A stretch of DNA of 64,000 nt from Modicisalibacter ilicicola DSM 19980. Lineage in GTDB: Bacteria > Pseudomonadota > Gammaproteobacteria > Pseudomonadales > Halomonadaceae. The notes under the pieces are model-generated. The model did no database searches and was not told the origin of the DNA. It saw nothing but the letters and a program-made list of their open reading frames with translations. This document shows positions 9,707 to 19,621 of this stretch, piece by piece (the stretch's first letter is position 1; each line of letters opens with the position of its first letter). The translations under genes were made by a program, and so were the position numbers. The stretch spans positions 344,856 through 408,855 of the forward strand of contig NZ_FQUJ01000002.1 of the NCBI RefSeq assembly GCF_900128925.1. Reading direction: 5' to 3'.

Positions 9707-10671
9707 GCGAGGCGGCACTGATCGGCGATATCGGCGGCACCAATGCCCGTTTCGCGCTGGTGACGCCCGGCTCCTTCGATCTGCACGACATCCAGACCCT
9801 GCCCTGCGCCGACTACCCTGCGCTGGAGGACGCCATCCGCGACTACCTGGCCCGGGTAGGTGCCATCGGCGACCGGGCCCCGCGCGAGGCTTGCCTGGCC
9901 TTCGCCTGCCCGGTTCATGACGACGAGGTGCGCATGACCAACAACGCCTGGCGCTTTTCCAAGCACCAGGTACGGGAGTCGCTGGGTCTGCAACTGTTCA
10001 AGGTGATCAACGACTTCACCGCCCAGGCGCTGGGCGTGCCCCATGTGCACGCCGACGAGCTGATCACCCTGAACACGGGCACGACCGAGCCGTACCGGGC
10101 CCGCCTGGTCATCGGTCCCGGTACCGGGCTGGGAGTCGCCGGGCTGTTCCCCGGCCAGCACGCCTGGATACCGCTGTCCACCGAGGGCGGCCATGTGACC
10201 TTCGCCCCCACCGACGAACGCGAACGCGCGCTTGTGCGCTATTTCCATGACCGCTACGGGCGTGTCTCGGTAGAACGGCTGCTCTGTGGCCAGGGGCTGC
10301 TCGACCTGTATCGCGCCCATGCCTCCCTCGCCGGGGCGCCCCCGCATTACAACACGCCCGCGGAAGTCACCGGTGCCGCCCGGGCCGGGGACGCCCTGGC
10401 CGAGGAAACGCTGCTGCGCTTTCTGAAGATTCTCGGTGATGTCTGCGGCGACGCGGCCTTGATGATGGGCGCCCGAGGAGGCATCTACCTGTGTGGCGGC
10501 ATCCTGCCCCGGCTGATCGACTGGTTGCAGCGCAGCCGTTTTATCGAGGCATTCACCGACAAGGGACGCATGAGCGCTTACAATGACTGCATTCCCGTCT
10601 GGGTGGTCAACGCCCCCTGGACCGGCTTGCTGGGTGCCGCAGAAGCTCTGCACAACGAGGAGGTCGCATGA
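9703..10671 (+). CDS. glk: glucokinase
   Basis: 322 residues of the bacterial glucokinase (Glk, ROK-unrelated) family, which phosphorylates glucose with ATP. The phosphate-1 motif is [13 protein letters not shown] at the N-terminus, the catalytic Asp lies in [13 protein letters not shown] (about residue 100), and the ATP loop is [10 protein letters not shown]. It overlaps edd by four bases upstream and the mutarotase by four bases downstream. Together these link glucose entry to 6-phosphogluconate dehydration. Confidence 0.95.
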   Translation: MSEAALIGDIGGTNARFALVTPGSFDLHDIQTLPCADYPALEDAIRDYLARVGAIGDRAPREACLAFACPVHDDEVRMTNNAWRFSKHQVRESLGLQLFKVINDFTAQALGVPHVHADELITLNTGTTEPYRARLVIGPGTGLGVAGLFPGQHAWIPLSTEGGHVTFAPTDERERALVRYFHDRYGRVSVERLLCGQGLLDLYRAHASLAGAPPHYNTPAEVTGAARAGDALAEETLLRFLKILGDVCGDAALMMGARGGIYLCGGILPRLIDWLQRSRFIEAFTDKGRMSAYNDCIPVWVVNAPWTGLLGAAEALHNEEVA

Positions 10672-11615
10672 TACCGACAACCCTGCGCCAGCTGCTCGAC
10701 GCCACCCGGGGCCAACGCCTGGCCGAATGGCAGGGCCGAGAGGTCTGGCTGGCCCGGGAGCCCTGGGGTGAACTCGCCGTATCGCTGCAGGGTGCCCAGG
10801 TGCTGCACTTTCTACCCGCCCCCGACGCCGGGCGAAAGGCGACTGATTCCATCGCCGAAGCCGAGCAGGAAACGGCTGATCCCGCCGCCGAGGCGGCGAC
10901 GCTGGTACCGGGGGGCTGGCTCTGGGTCACGCCGACGCCTCAGCCCCTGCCCGGCGCGATTCGCGGCGGCATCCCGCTCTGCTGGCCCTGGTTTGCCGAC
11001 GAATCGCCGGATGGCCAGGGCCCCATGCACGGTCCGGCTCGCAAGGCCGCTTGGCGACTCGACGCGGCGGACGAGCACGAGGAGGGCGTGGAACTTCACC
11101 TCTCGCCGCAGGATCGCCTGCATGAACAGCTCGTGCCGCGCGCCGTGATACAGGCCAACGCGCGACGTCTGCACGTCGAACTGATCACCGAACATCGCGG
11201 CACGACACCGGTCAAGTACACCGGGGCCCTGCACAGCTATTTCGGCGTGCGGCACACGCATCGCTGCAAGGTCGAGGGCCTGGCCGGTGCACGCTATCTC
11301 GACAAGCTCAAGAACTTTGCGGAAGACGTGCAACAGGGCGAGCCGGGCATTCGCGGCGCCATCGACCGTATCTACCAGTCCAATCGAGAGGTGGTGCTCG
11401 ACGACGGCGAGCGCCGGCTGCGTATCGCCAAGCAGGGCAGTGATTCGACGGTGGTGTGGCACCCGGACAGCGAACTGCCGCAAGACACCCCGCCGGAAGC
11501 CGGGCATCGCTTCGTGTGTGTCGAAGCGGCCTGCACGCGACTCGATCCGGTCTGGCTGGTCCCCGGGGCCCAACACCTGCTGGCTACCACCATCAGCTGC
11601 GAGGAAAACCGATGA
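10668..11615 (+). CDS. D-hexose-6-phosphate mutarotase (YeaD-like)
   Basis: 315 residues of the aldose-1-epimerase superfamily, hexose-6-phosphate branch. It would interconvert the anomers of glucose 6-phosphate, feeding the operon. Supporting segments are [10 protein letters not shown], the catalytic-His region ALHSYFGV (about residue 190) and the C-terminal Glu in FVCVEAAC (about 288). There is a small insert after HFLPAPDAG (about residues 50-75) rich in Ala and Glu that looks variable. The ATGA overlaps at both ends place it in the edd-glk operon. Confidence 0.9.
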   Translation: MIPTTLRQLLDATRGQRLAEWQGREVWLAREPWGELAVSLQGAQVLHFLPAPDAGRKATDSIAEAEQETADPAAEAATLVPGGWLWVTPTPQPLPGAIRGGIPLCWPWFADESPDGQGPMHGPARKAAWRLDAADEHEEGVELHLSPQDRLHEQLVPRAVIQANARRLHVELITEHRGTTPVKYTGALHSYFGVRHTHRCKVEGLAGARYLDKLKNFAEDVQQGEPGIRGAIDRIYQSNREVVLDDGERRLRIAKQGSDSTVVWHPDSELPQDTPPEAGHRFVCVEAACTRLDPVWLVPGAQHLLATTISCEENR

Positions 11616-12490
11616 GCGACAGTTCGCTGACCTTCGATGTACCCTTCGTTCTGGGGATGATGCGCCTGAGCGAATCCTACGAGCTGAGCGACCCCGACCG
11701 TCTGGCCAATTGGATCGAGGCGCGTCTCGACGAGGGCCTGCACTGGTTCGACCACGCCGATATCTATGGCAATCGCAGCTGCGAGACGCTGTTCGGCCTG
11801 GCCCTCAGGCGACGCCCGGCCCTCCGCTCTCGGGTAAGGGTCGTGACCAAGGCCGATATCGTGCTGCCGACGCTGGACACGTCATGCTTCGGGGTGAAGC
11901 ATTACGACACCTCCGCCGGGTATCTCGAATCCGCCATCGAGGCCGCCTTGAAGCGCCTGGGTGTCGAGCGGCTGGACCATTTCCTGCTGCATCGTCCCGA
12001 CCCATTGATGGATGTGGAGTCCACCGCCCGTGCCCTGGACGCGGCCATCGACGCCGGCAAGATCGGCGCGGTGGGTGTTTCCAACTTCCTGCCCGAACAG
12101 TGGCGACGTCTGCAGCGTGCGATGGAGCATCGCCTCGACGCCCATCAGCTGCAGCTGTCCCTGGCGCGGCCCGCTCCCCTGCTCGACGGACTCTACGATG
12201 CCCTGCTCAACGATGGCCAGCAGCCCCTGGCCTGGTCGCCCCTGGGGGGCGGCCTGGTGTTCGAGGATATCCTGGGCTCGGCACTGGAAAAACTGGCCAA
12301 AGACCTCGACGTCAGCCGCGCCGGCTTGGCCTTGGCCTGGTTGCGCCGCATTCCCGGTCAGCCGCTGCCGGTCGTCGGCACTCTCAAGGACCAGCGTCTG
12401 CAAACCCTGGCCAAGGAGGGGCACCTGAGCATCGACCGTGCCACCTGGTTCGCCCTGCTCGAGGAGGCCCGCAGCCAGCGGGTGGCGTGA
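11612..12490 (+). CDS. aldo/keto reductase (YdhF-like)
   Basis: 292 residues forming an AKR TIM barrel. The tetrad can be read as Asp and Tyr in HADIYGN (about 48-53), Lys in VVTKADI (about 80) and His in FLLHRPD (about 125). NADPH-dependent reduction of a carbonyl is the family reaction; the substrate is unknown. It begins at the ATG overlapping the mutarotase stop, so it is the fourth gene of the Entner-Doudoroff operon. An aldose or triose-derived aldehyde is possible, but this is inference. Confidence 0.88.
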   Translation: MSDSSLTFDVPFVLGMMRLSESYELSDPDRLANWIEARLDEGLHWFDHADIYGNRSCETLFGLALRRRPALRSRVRVVTKADIVLPTLDTSCFGVKHYDTSAGYLESAIEAALKRLGVERLDHFLLHRPDPLMDVESTARALDAAIDAGKIGAVGVSNFLPEQWRRLQRAMEHRLDAHQLQLSLARPAPLLDGLYDALLNDGQQPLAWSPLGGGLVFEDILGSALEKLAKDLDVSRAGLALAWLRRIPGQPLPVVGTLKDQRLQTLAKEGHLSIDRATWFALLEEARSQRVA

Positions 12491-12499
12491 TGCCGGGCA

Positions 12500-13441
12500 T
12501 CAGGCTCCCCACCAGAGACTCAGATCGAGAAGGAGCAGGCTCGCCAGCACCACCGCCACCTGGGCCGTCATCACCGGCAACAGGCGGGTGCGGTCGCTCC
12601 CGAAATCGCCGCATCGCAGCCGCAACAGGCCGATCGCCAACCCCGCGACGGGCACCAGCAGCAGCAGGACCGGCCACGTGGTGGCCGGCAGCCACCCCAG
12701 CGCCAGGACGCTCCCCAGCGCAAGGTAGGCCGACAGGTTCAGCACCGCAGCCAGTCGTGCCGCCTTGACAGGCCCCAGCACGATGGCCAGGTGACGACGC
12801 CCGGCCCGTCGGTCCGCTTCGATGTCCGGCAATTGATTGACCAGCAGCAAGGCACTGACCAGCAGCAACGGCATCGGGGTGACGGCCAGGGCCAGGTGAT
12901 TCAACTCGCCCCCTACCGCCCAATGGCTGCCGAGCACCATGACCGGGCCGAAGCCGAGGCCCGGCGCCAGCAGGCAGATCAATGGGTGGCGTACGATCCA
13001 GCCCGTGTAAAAGACCACCAGTACCAGCCCCGCACCGCCGAACCACAGCATCTCAGGCCCCTGCCGATGCAGGAAGTAGGCGCCGATCGCCACGGTAGCC
13101 CCGATGCAGGCCCTGCCGGCCAGCCTGACCCAGGGCGCTGCCCCGGGGCAGGCCGGCAGCGCGCCGCTGCCTCCGGAAAAGGGCGTGGGTCGCGTCGCCC
13201 CATCGAGGCCGCTGCCATAGTCGTGGTGTTCGTTGAGCAGATTGACCGCGGCGTGGGCGAGAAGGCTGCCGATCACCACCAGTGCCACGTCCCGGGGCGC
13301 CACCTCGATGCCCGCCACCAGCGCGGCGATGACGCCCAGCATCGCACATAGCGGTGCCAACACCAGGAAGGGGGGGCGCGCCGCCTGCAGACAGGCCTGG
13401 AGGCGAGAAAGTGACGAGGCTTCCACGGAGCCCGTGGTCAC
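12500..13441 (-). CDS. UbiA-superfamily prenyltransferase (MenA-like)
   Basis: 313-residue polytopic inner-membrane protein with about eight hydrophobic segments. The two Asp-rich motifs of UbiA enzymes are present: NEHHDYGSGLD (about 68-78) and DIEADRRAGRRHLA (about 205-218). They coordinate Mg-polyprenyl diphosphate. The spacing and the ARPPFL start resemble the 1,4-dihydroxy-2-naphthoate branch (MenA), but no men genes are nearby, so the aromatic acceptor is unassigned. It converges with the aldo/keto reductase and is followed upstream by the carboxylesterase on the same strand. Confidence 0.85.
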   Translation of the reverse strand: MTTGSVEASSLSRLQACLQAARPPFLVLAPLCAMLGVIAALVAGIEVAPRDVALVVIGSLLAHAAVNLLNEHHDYGSGLDGATRPTPFSGGSGALPACPGAAPWVRLAGRACIGATVAIGAYFLHRQGPEMLWFGGAGLVLVVFYTGWIVRHPLICLLAPGLGFGPVMVLGSHWAVGGELNHLALAVTPMPLLLVSALLLVNQLPDIEADRRAGRRHLAIVLGPVKAARLAAVLNLSAYLALGSVLALGWLPATTWPVLLLLVPVAGLAIGLLRLRCGDFGSDRTRLLPVMTAQVAVVLASLLLLDLSLWWGA

Positions 13442-13487
13442 GAACCGCCCCGGACGGCAGGAGAGCGGCGAGGCGACATGTCGAGCA

Positions 13488-14159
13488 TCAGGCCTGGCTC
13501 AGGCGCCGGGCCAGCCAATGCGCGATGTCGTTGATCTGCTCGGGGCACAGGGCATGGGCCATGTCGTAGGTGCGGTAACTGGTCGGCAGTCCCAGGGCCT
13601 TGGCCCGCTCGGCCCCCTGGCGCCCTAGGGCTTCCGGCACCACGGGGTCGAAGGTGCCGTGGTGCACCTCGATCACCAGCTGGCGGTTGGCCTCGGCCAC
13701 CTCGAGGGTGTCACCGGTGCCGAAATAGGTCGACATGGCCAGCAGGCCGGCCAGCGGTTCAGGGTAGGTCAGTGCCGCCTCGTAGGCGACCGCCCCGCCC
13801 TGGGAAAACCCCGCGACGACGATGCGCCGGCTGTCGATTCCCGCCTCTCGCTGTGCGTCGATCAGCGCCTGAACCTCCCTGGCCGAGGCCTTGAGCTCAT
13901 CCTCGTCGATGCGCCGGCCGAGGTTCATGTCGAGAATGTCGTACCAGGCCGGCATTCGCATGCCGCCGTTGATCGTGACCGGCCGCTGGCGGGCATGGGG
14001 CAGCACGAAACGCACCGCAAGATCGGCCGGCAGGTGCAGCGCCGGTACCAGCGGCGCGAAGTCGTGACCGTCGGCCCCCAGACCGTGCAGGATGATGACG
14101 GCGGCCTCGGCCTGGCGTCCGTTGGAGGGTTCGATGATCAATGGGGCTCTGTCGGGCAT
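13488..14159 (-). CDS. phospholipase/carboxylesterase family hydrolase
   Basis: 223 residues, a compact serine esterase close to Pseudomonas carboxylesterase II. HGLGADGHDF forms the oxyanion region, Ser lies in GFSQGGAVA (about 117), Asp in HGTFDPVVP (about 171) and His in YDMAHALCPE (about 203). It hydrolyses short-chain esters or lysophospholipids in known relatives. The frame is open far upstream, antisense-free but overlapping opgH; the start at 14159 (MPDRAP) fits the family length. Confidence 0.9.
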   Translation of the reverse strand: MPDRAPLIIEPSNGRQAEAAVIILHGLGADGHDFAPLVPALHLPADLAVRFVLPHARQRPVTINGGMRMPAWYDILDMNLGRRIDEDELKASAREVQALIDAQREAGIDSRRIVVAGFSQGGAVAYEAALTYPEPLAGLLAMSTYFGTGDTLEVAEANRQLVIEVHHGTFDPVVPEALGRQGAERAKALGLPTSYRTYDMAHALCPEQINDIAHWLARRLSQA

Positions 14160-14188
14160 GACGACCAGTCCTTGCAGGAACGATGGAT

Positions 14189-16192
14189 TTACTCCGGCGC
14201 CTTGGCGCCGCCCAGCCCGAAAGGGGCACTCAGCGACTGGATCGGCATCTTCTGGCGATGCTCTTCCCGGGGGAGCAATCGTTCGGCATCCAGCGCCGAA
14301 TCGGCCAGCCCGCCCGCTTCCTCGAGACCCGCCAGGCGTCTGAGCACCCGGGGCTCCTGCACCTCGGCAGGAATGCACATCAGGCCATGGCGCCTGAGCC
14401 ACTCCCCCGCCCGGATGCTGCTGGTGAAGCGTACCAGCAGCACGGAGGCCACCATGCCCAGCAACACCGGCGACAACCACCAGAAGAACAGCGGGGCATA
14501 ATAATAGCTGAGCGCCCCCCAGGCCACCCCCAGCAGGGTCATCGACCAGGTACGCCGCCACGCCTCCCCCCAGGGGATCAGACGCCCGCCCCGGGACTGG
14601 GAACTCCAGGAGACGGTGCGGCCCGCCAGGATACTGACCACGAACCAGGCATGAAAGGCCATCATCAGCGGGGCGAGCAGAATCGAGTAGACGATCTCCA
14701 GCAGGGCACTGACGGTCAGCTTGAGGCCGCCACCGAACTCCTTGCGCCGGTGCATCAGCGCCACCGTCAGCCCCAGCAGCTTGGGCACGACCAGCATGAT
14801 CACCGTGATGACCAGCAGGGAAGCGATCATCGCCACCCGGGACTCCGGCCATTCGGGGAACAGCTGATAGTTCTGGGTGAAGAACTGGACCTTGGACACG
14901 GCGAGCAGCACCGCATCGACGGAGCTCAGCAGCAGCATGACGATCCACAGCAGCGAGGCCATGAAGGCCAGGGCCCCGAACAGGAAGTGCAGCCGGTTGA
15001 CCCAGTGCAGTCCCCGGGAAAACAGCAGGCGCAGATGCTGCATGTTGCCCTGGCACCAGCGTCGATCGCGCTTGGCATAGTCGATGATATTGCCGGGAAG
15101 CTCCTCGAAGCTCTCCTCCACCCCGGCGTGCAGACGCACCTCCCAGCCGGCGCGCCGCAACAGCGCCGCCTCGACGAAGTCGTGACTGAGTATCTCGCCT
15201 CCCATCGGCGCCTTGCCCGGCAGCGGCGGCAGGCCGCAGCTCTCGACGAAGGCGGAGATGCGCAGGATGGCGTTGTGGCCCCAGTAGTTGGCCGTGTCGC
15301 CCTGCCAGACGCTCTGCCCGGCGGCCAGCATCGGGCTGTGCAGGGTCGAGGCGAACTGCAGGAAGCGACTGAAGAGCGTATTCGAGCGCACCGGCAGCGG
15401 CACGGTCTGCAAAAGCCCCAGGCGGGGGTTGGCCTGCATGGCGGCAGCCATGCCGACCAGGGTACGGCCGCCCATGACGCTGTCGGCGTCGATGACGATC
15501 ATGCTTTCGTAGAGATGTCCCCAGCGGCAGCAGAAATCCGACAGGTTGCCGACCTTGCGGCCGACGTTGTTCTCGCGGCGACGGTAATAGAGCGTCAGGT
15601 CCGGCGCCAGGCGGCGACGCAGCATCGTTGCCGCACGGAGCTCGTCGGCGGCGATGGCCTCGTCGGTGGTATCGCTGAGCAGATAGACGTCGAAGGCGGC
15701 TGCCTTGCCGGTCTCGATCAGCGAACGACAGGTGGCTTCGAGCCCGGCAATGACCCGCTCGGCATCCTCGTTGTAGACCGGCATGACCAGTGCGGTACGC
15801 CGCTCGAGGTCCAGGGATTGGTCGAGGGGCCGGGCAGGTCCCAGGCTGACCGGGTCGCGCCTGAAGGCCACCACGAGAAAGCCGGCAATGCCCATCCAGA
15901 AGGAGACCGACAGCCAGATGAACATGACGACGAACAGCGACCAGATGGTCAGCTCGAGCAGGGTCAGGCCATTCGCGCGCAGGATGTCGAGCATCATGTA
16001 CGCGCCCTGCAGGGCGGTCAGCCCGGCCAGGGTAAAGAACACCAGACGACGCAGGGCCAGGAACGGAATGCGCTGCCGCGACGCCTCGTCCGCCCCGGGC
16101 TGGCGCGGGAAAGCGTTCTCCTCCGGCACGCCGGCCAGACCGGCCTTCTGGTCGTCGACACGGCTGCGCTTGTGAGCATCATTCCAGGACAT
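14189..16192 (-). CDS. opgH: osmoregulated periplasmic glucan glucosyltransferase OpgH
   Basis: 667 residues. This inner-membrane family-2 glycosyltransferase polymerises UDP-glucose into the linear backbone of osmoregulated periplasmic glucans. Two N-terminal membrane segments precede the catalytic domain (DADSVMGG as the Asp motif; RRWCQGN as the Q/RxxRW motif), and several membrane spans follow. E. coli OpgH is about 847 residues, so this copy is the shorter form lacking much of the N-terminal extension. The start overlaps the 3' end of opgG by 14 bp, as expected for the opgGH operon. Confidence 0.93.
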   Translation of the reverse strand: MSWNDAHKRSRVDDQKAGLAGVPEENAFPRQPGADEASRQRIPFLALRRLVFFTLAGLTALQGAYMMLDILRANGLTLLELTIWSLFVVMFIWLSVSFWMGIAGFLVVAFRRDPVSLGPARPLDQSLDLERRTALVMPVYNEDAERVIAGLEATCRSLIETGKAAAFDVYLLSDTTDEAIAADELRAATMLRRRLAPDLTLYYRRRENNVGRKVGNLSDFCCRWGHLYESMIVIDADSVMGGRTLVGMAAAMQANPRLGLLQTVPLPVRSNTLFSRFLQFASTLHSPMLAAGQSVWQGDTANYWGHNAILRISAFVESCGLPPLPGKAPMGGEILSHDFVEAALLRRAGWEVRLHAGVEESFEELPGNIIDYAKRDRRWCQGNMQHLRLLFSRGLHWVNRLHFLFGALAFMASLLWIVMLLLSSVDAVLLAVSKVQFFTQNYQLFPEWPESRVAMIASLLVITVIMLVVPKLLGLTVALMHRRKEFGGGLKLTVSALLEIVYSILLAPLMMAFHAWFVVSILAGRTVSWSSQSRGGRLIPWGEAWRRTWSMTLLGVAWGALSYYYAPLFFWWLSPVLLGMVASVLLVRFTSSIRAGEWLRRHGLMCIPAEVQEPRVLRRLAGLEEAGGLADSALDAERLLPREEHRQKMPIQSLSAPFGLGGAKAPE

Positions 16193-17846
16193 TGGGGTTC
16201 CAGATGTAGCTCCAGGTCTCGGTCAGGAGCCTGCCACGCAACATCAGCTGCAACTGCATGTCGGCAGACTCCTCTCCCTTGGGCGCCAGCTTGAAGGTGG
16301 CCCGCCAGGTCTCGCCGTCGGGCAGCTGCTTCACCCGAAGCTCGCTGATCTCGCCTCGGGCCACGGTGAGCTTGGCCTCCACCGGCTGGGAACCCGCCAG
16401 GCTGGAGAGGGCCTCCCCACCACGGAAGTCGACGATGAAACGTCGCAGGCTGTGCTCCGGGGGGTCCGGCTCCCCGGGCACCGCTCCCCAGCCCTGCCGG
16501 GTCCGCACGACGCGGCCGAGTCGGTGTTCGGGCACGCCATCGCCATGGCTGGTCACTCGGTACTGATAGCGACGAGCGTCACCGGCACGGAACGCGCTGT
16601 CCGGCACCCAGTAGGCGACGATGTTGTCATGGACCTCGGATTCGACGGGTATCTCCACCAGCTCGAGCCCGCCTTCGTTCCAGTCGCCCTCACGAGGCTC
16701 GATCCACAGACTGGGCCGGTGCTGGTAGTCGGCCTCCATGTCCAGGTAGCTGTCGAAATCGCGATCGCGCTGCATCAGCCCGAACCCCCGCGGCGAGGTA
16801 TCCCGCAACTGGGTCACGTTGAGGGTCTCGGGGTTGGAAAGCGGGCGCCAGATCCATTGGCCGCCGGAGGTGTGCATCAGCATGCCGTCCGAGTCGTGCA
16901 CCTCGGGGCGAAAATCGTCGTGGCGGTCGACACTGTTCTCGCCGTGAAGGAACATGCTGGTCAACGGCGCGACACCGAGCTTGGCCACCTCGCTGCGGGC
17001 GAAAAGATGCGCATCCACGTCGATCACGGTGTTGTTGGCGGCCTCGACGTCGAAGCGGTAGGCCCCGGTCACCGAGGGACTGTCGAGCAACGCGAAGAGC
17101 GTGATCGTCGAGGCCTCGGGATCCGGCTGTACCAGCCAGAAGGCACGAAAGGCGGGGAACTCCTCGCCACCCTGGGTCGCGGTATTCACCGCCAGCCCCC
17201 GGGCGGAAATACCGTAACCCTGGCCACGTCCGGCAATACGGAAATAGGAAGCGCCCAGAAACACCAGGAACTCATCCTTGTAATGGGGCGTATTCAACGG
17301 GTAGTGCAAGCGGAAGCCGGCAAACCCGAGCTTCTGCCGATCGAGCCTGGCAACCTCCTCACGCAGCGGGGCGGCATCCTTCTCGTAATTGAACATCGAC
17401 ATGTCGAAGTCCAGCGTCTCGACCCGGCCCTCCTTGAGCACGTGCGTCTCGACAGGCGCGTCGTAGAGAAAGCCGGGATGGAAGAACTGCACCTCGAACA
17501 GACGCTCGTCGCGCCACAGCGCGGACTCCTGGCGGAAGCGAATGTCGCGATAGTCGTTGTAGCTCATGTTGGCCAGTGAATCCGGCAGGGGGGATGATGG
17601 CGCCTGGTACTCGCCCCCCGCCATCTGTCGAGCACGCTCGATCACCTGCTCGAAAAGCGCCTCCGGCGTCATCGGCGGGGCCTTCTCGAGCCGGATATCG
17701 GCGGCTTCCGCCACACTGGAGCCGGTCGTCTCCTCGGCGGTCACGTCGGACCGGGAGCTCTCCTGCTGCCCAGACGACTCCTGCGCCTGAGCCATCGACA
17801 GACCGCAGGCCAAGACGGCGGTCGCCAAGCAATGCCACACCTTCAT
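16179..17846 (-). CDS. opgG: periplasmic glucan biosynthesis protein OpgG
   Basis: 555 residues with an N-terminal signal peptide (ATAVLACGLSMAQAQ) and a 40-residue Ser/Glu-rich linker before the OpgG/OpgD domain. The conserved block SYNDYRDIRFR occurs near residue 95, and SPRGFGLMQRDRDF near residue 350. The protein works in the periplasm on the branching/processing of osmoregulated glucans. First gene of the opgGH operon; the 138 bp before it is a divergent promoter region shared with the LtaS/OpgB-like gene. Confidence 0.94.
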   Translation of the reverse strand: MKVWHCLATAVLACGLSMAQAQESSGQQESSRSDVTAEETTGSSVAEAADIRLEKAPPMTPEALFEQVIERARQMAGGEYQAPSSPLPDSLANMSYNDYRDIRFRQESALWRDERLFEVQFFHPGFLYDAPVETHVLKEGRVETLDFDMSMFNYEKDAAPLREEVARLDRQKLGFAGFRLHYPLNTPHYKDEFLVFLGASYFRIAGRGQGYGISARGLAVNTATQGGEEFPAFRAFWLVQPDPEASTITLFALLDSPSVTGAYRFDVEAANNTVIDVDAHLFARSEVAKLGVAPLTSMFLHGENSVDRHDDFRPEVHDSDGMLMHTSGGQWIWRPLSNPETLNVTQLRDTSPRGFGLMQRDRDFDSYLDMEADYQHRPSLWIEPREGDWNEGGLELVEIPVESEVHDNIVAYWVPDSAFRAGDARRYQYRVTSHGDGVPEHRLGRVVRTRQGWGAVPGEPDPPEHSLRRFIVDFRGGEALSSLAGSQPVEAKLTVARGEISELRVKQLPDGETWRATFKLAPKGEESADMQLQLMLRGRLLTETWSYIWNPNVLE

Positions 17847-17984
17847 GCCATTTCCTCGATGTCCCTATTCCCAGTGCGACCCTGTTCCCTGCCCGCGATA
17901 ATGATTACGTTATGGTGGTACGCCATGCGTGGCGAGCGGGTGTCTTTTCCCTACTCGGCGCCGGCTCACTCGCGGAGGACTTCG

Positions 17985-19547
17985 TTGTACCATATTCTTG
18001 CGCTCGTTTTCGCCCTCGATGCCCTGTTCCTGGGCCTTCATTTCCTCGTCGAAGGGGGCCTCGGGACGCTCTGGCTTTCTCTCGAAGCGATCTGGGTGGT
18101 GCTGTTTCTGGCCATCCTGCCGGGACGCTGGCGACACCGCATAGTGGCACTCCTCGCCGTCTGCCTGACCCTACTCATCTTCCTTGCCCTGATCGATGCC
18201 CTCACCCGGCTCGCCTTCGGTCGACTCTTCAACCCCCTGCTGGATATCGGCCTTGCCGACTCCGCCTGGCACCAGCTCACCCAGAACCTCGGTACGCCTC
18301 TCGCCCTGGTGGTCGTGTCAGGCATCCTGGCCGTTCTCGGGTTCTGCACCTGGGCCATCGCCTGGTGCCTGAACAGGCCGCCCTGGCCGACCTTGCCGAG
18401 ACGTCTTCGCCTCGCCCTGGGCCTGGTGCTGATCGCCTTTCTGCTCCCGGGCTTGCCCGGCCCCTCGATGCTCTCGCCGCATCTGGGAACCCCCGGGCTC
18501 AACCTGGTCGCCACCCATTGGCAGCAGGTGGGTGAAACCCGCCAGGCCTACGCCGACTTCGAGCAGCGACTGGCACGCAAGGGACCCCTGGCAGCTCGCG
18601 CCCTGCCTGCACTTGCCGGGCACGACGTCATTCTCGGGTTCATCGAATCCTATGGCCTCTCGGCGCTCTTCGACCCTCGCTACGCGCGACACATCGAGCC
18701 GCGCCTGAGCGCCCTGGAGCGACGTCTGGGCAACGCGGGCATCCATGTCGCGACCGGCAAGCTGATCTCCCCGGTGCAGGGCGGCCAGTCCTGGCTTGCC
18801 CACGCCACGCTGCTCAGCGGCCTGTGGCTCGAGACCCAACGTCACTATGAATTGCTGCTCGCCCAGCGACAATCCACCCTGATCGATGATTTTCTTAACA
18901 CCGGTCACCGCAGCCTGGCGATCATGCCGGCCCTCACCCAGCCCTGGCCGGAGGGGCGGCGCCTGGGCTACGAGAGGATATTCTCCGCCAGGGACATCCC
19001 CTATCAGGGGCCGGCCCTGAACTGGGTCACCATGCCCGACCAATTCACCTGGCACTTCTTCGAGACATTGCGCCGCCAGCAGAATCAGCCGGTATTCGCC
19101 GAGTTGGCACTGATCAGCAGCCACGCTCCCTGGACGCCGATCCTGCCGATCGTCGATGACTGGGAAAGCTTGGATGATGGAAGGCTGTTCGAACGCTGGG
19201 CTGGCAGCGGGGAGACCCCGGAGCAGCTCTGGCGGGATATGGACAGGGTGCGCGATCATTACGCGAAGGCCCTGGACTACGCGCTGGCCGCGGCCTTCGG
19301 CTATGCCGATCGCTATCTGCCGGAGAAGGCGCTGCTCATCCTGGTGGGGGACCATCAACCGGCGCCCTTGATCGTCGGCGACCAGGCCAGCCGGGCCGTT
19401 CCCGTTCATGTACTCAGCCGCGACATCCGCCTGACGAGACCGTTCCTGGAGGCCGGTTTCACCGCGGGCATTCTGCCGGGCCGGCAAGCGCCGACGCGCC
19501 CCATGGACGACTTTCGCCCGCTGCTGCATCGGCTGTTCGGCGACTGA
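17985..19547 (+). CDS. membrane sulfatase/alkaline-phosphatase superfamily protein (LtaS/OpgB-like)
   Basis: About 520 residues. Four or more N-terminal hydrophobic segments (about 1-150) anchor a periplasmic alkaline-phosphatase-superfamily domain. Metal-site residues can be seen in LGFIESYG (Glu), SSHAPW (His) and LVGDHQPA (Asp, His). The expected nucleophile position reads GGQSW, a Ser rather than the Thr usual in LtaS and OpgB. A TTG at 17985 is chosen as start because GGAGG lies six bases upstream; the in-frame ATGs at 17832 and 17901 lack such a site, and the former overlaps opgG. Divergence from opgGH suggests modification of periplasmic glucans, as OpgB does in E. coli; this is inference. 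Confidence 0.75.
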   Translation: MYHILALVFALDALFLGLHFLVEGGLGTLWLSLEAIWVVLFLAILPGRWRHRIVALLAVCLTLLIFLALIDALTRLAFGRLFNPLLDIGLADSAWHQLTQNLGTPLALVVVSGILAVLGFCTWAIAWCLNRPPWPTLPRRLRLALGLVLIAFLLPGLPGPSMLSPHLGTPGLNLVATHWQQVGETRQAYADFEQRLARKGPLAARALPALAGHDVILGFIESYGLSALFDPRYARHIEPRLSALERRLGNAGIHVATGKLISPVQGGQSWLAHATLLSGLWLETQRHYELLLAQRQSTLIDDFLNTGHRSLAIMPALTQPWPEGRRLGYERIFSARDIPYQGPALNWVTMPDQFTWHFFETLRRQQNQPVFAELALISSHAPWTPILPIVDDWESLDDGRLFERWAGSGETPEQLWRDMDRVRDHYAKALDYALAAAFGYADRYLPEKALLILVGDHQPAPLIVGDQASRAVPVHVLSRDIRLTRPFLEAGFTAGILPGRQAPTRPMDDFRPLLHRLFGD

Positions 19548-19590
19548 GCCTCTTGCGTGCCCGATCGCGAGGGGCACAGGGACATACTAA

Positions 19591-19621
19591 AAAGAGGCTC
19601 CGTTCCCGAGGAATCGGAGCC
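19591..19621 (-). terminator. rho-independent terminator on the minus strand
   Basis: Minus-strand hairpin with a 7-bp stem (GGCTCCG/CGGAGCC) extended by TTCC/GGAA across a one-base bulge, then TCTTTTT. It lies about 270 bp beyond the stop of the GlxA-type regulator, with no gene between, so it ends either a long 3' UTR or a separate small transcript. Confidence 0.7.

Noticed and set aside
14183-16294. Plus-strand open frame of 703 codons
   Set aside because: Antisense shadow of opgH; rich in Gln/His/Arg as expected from reverse reading.
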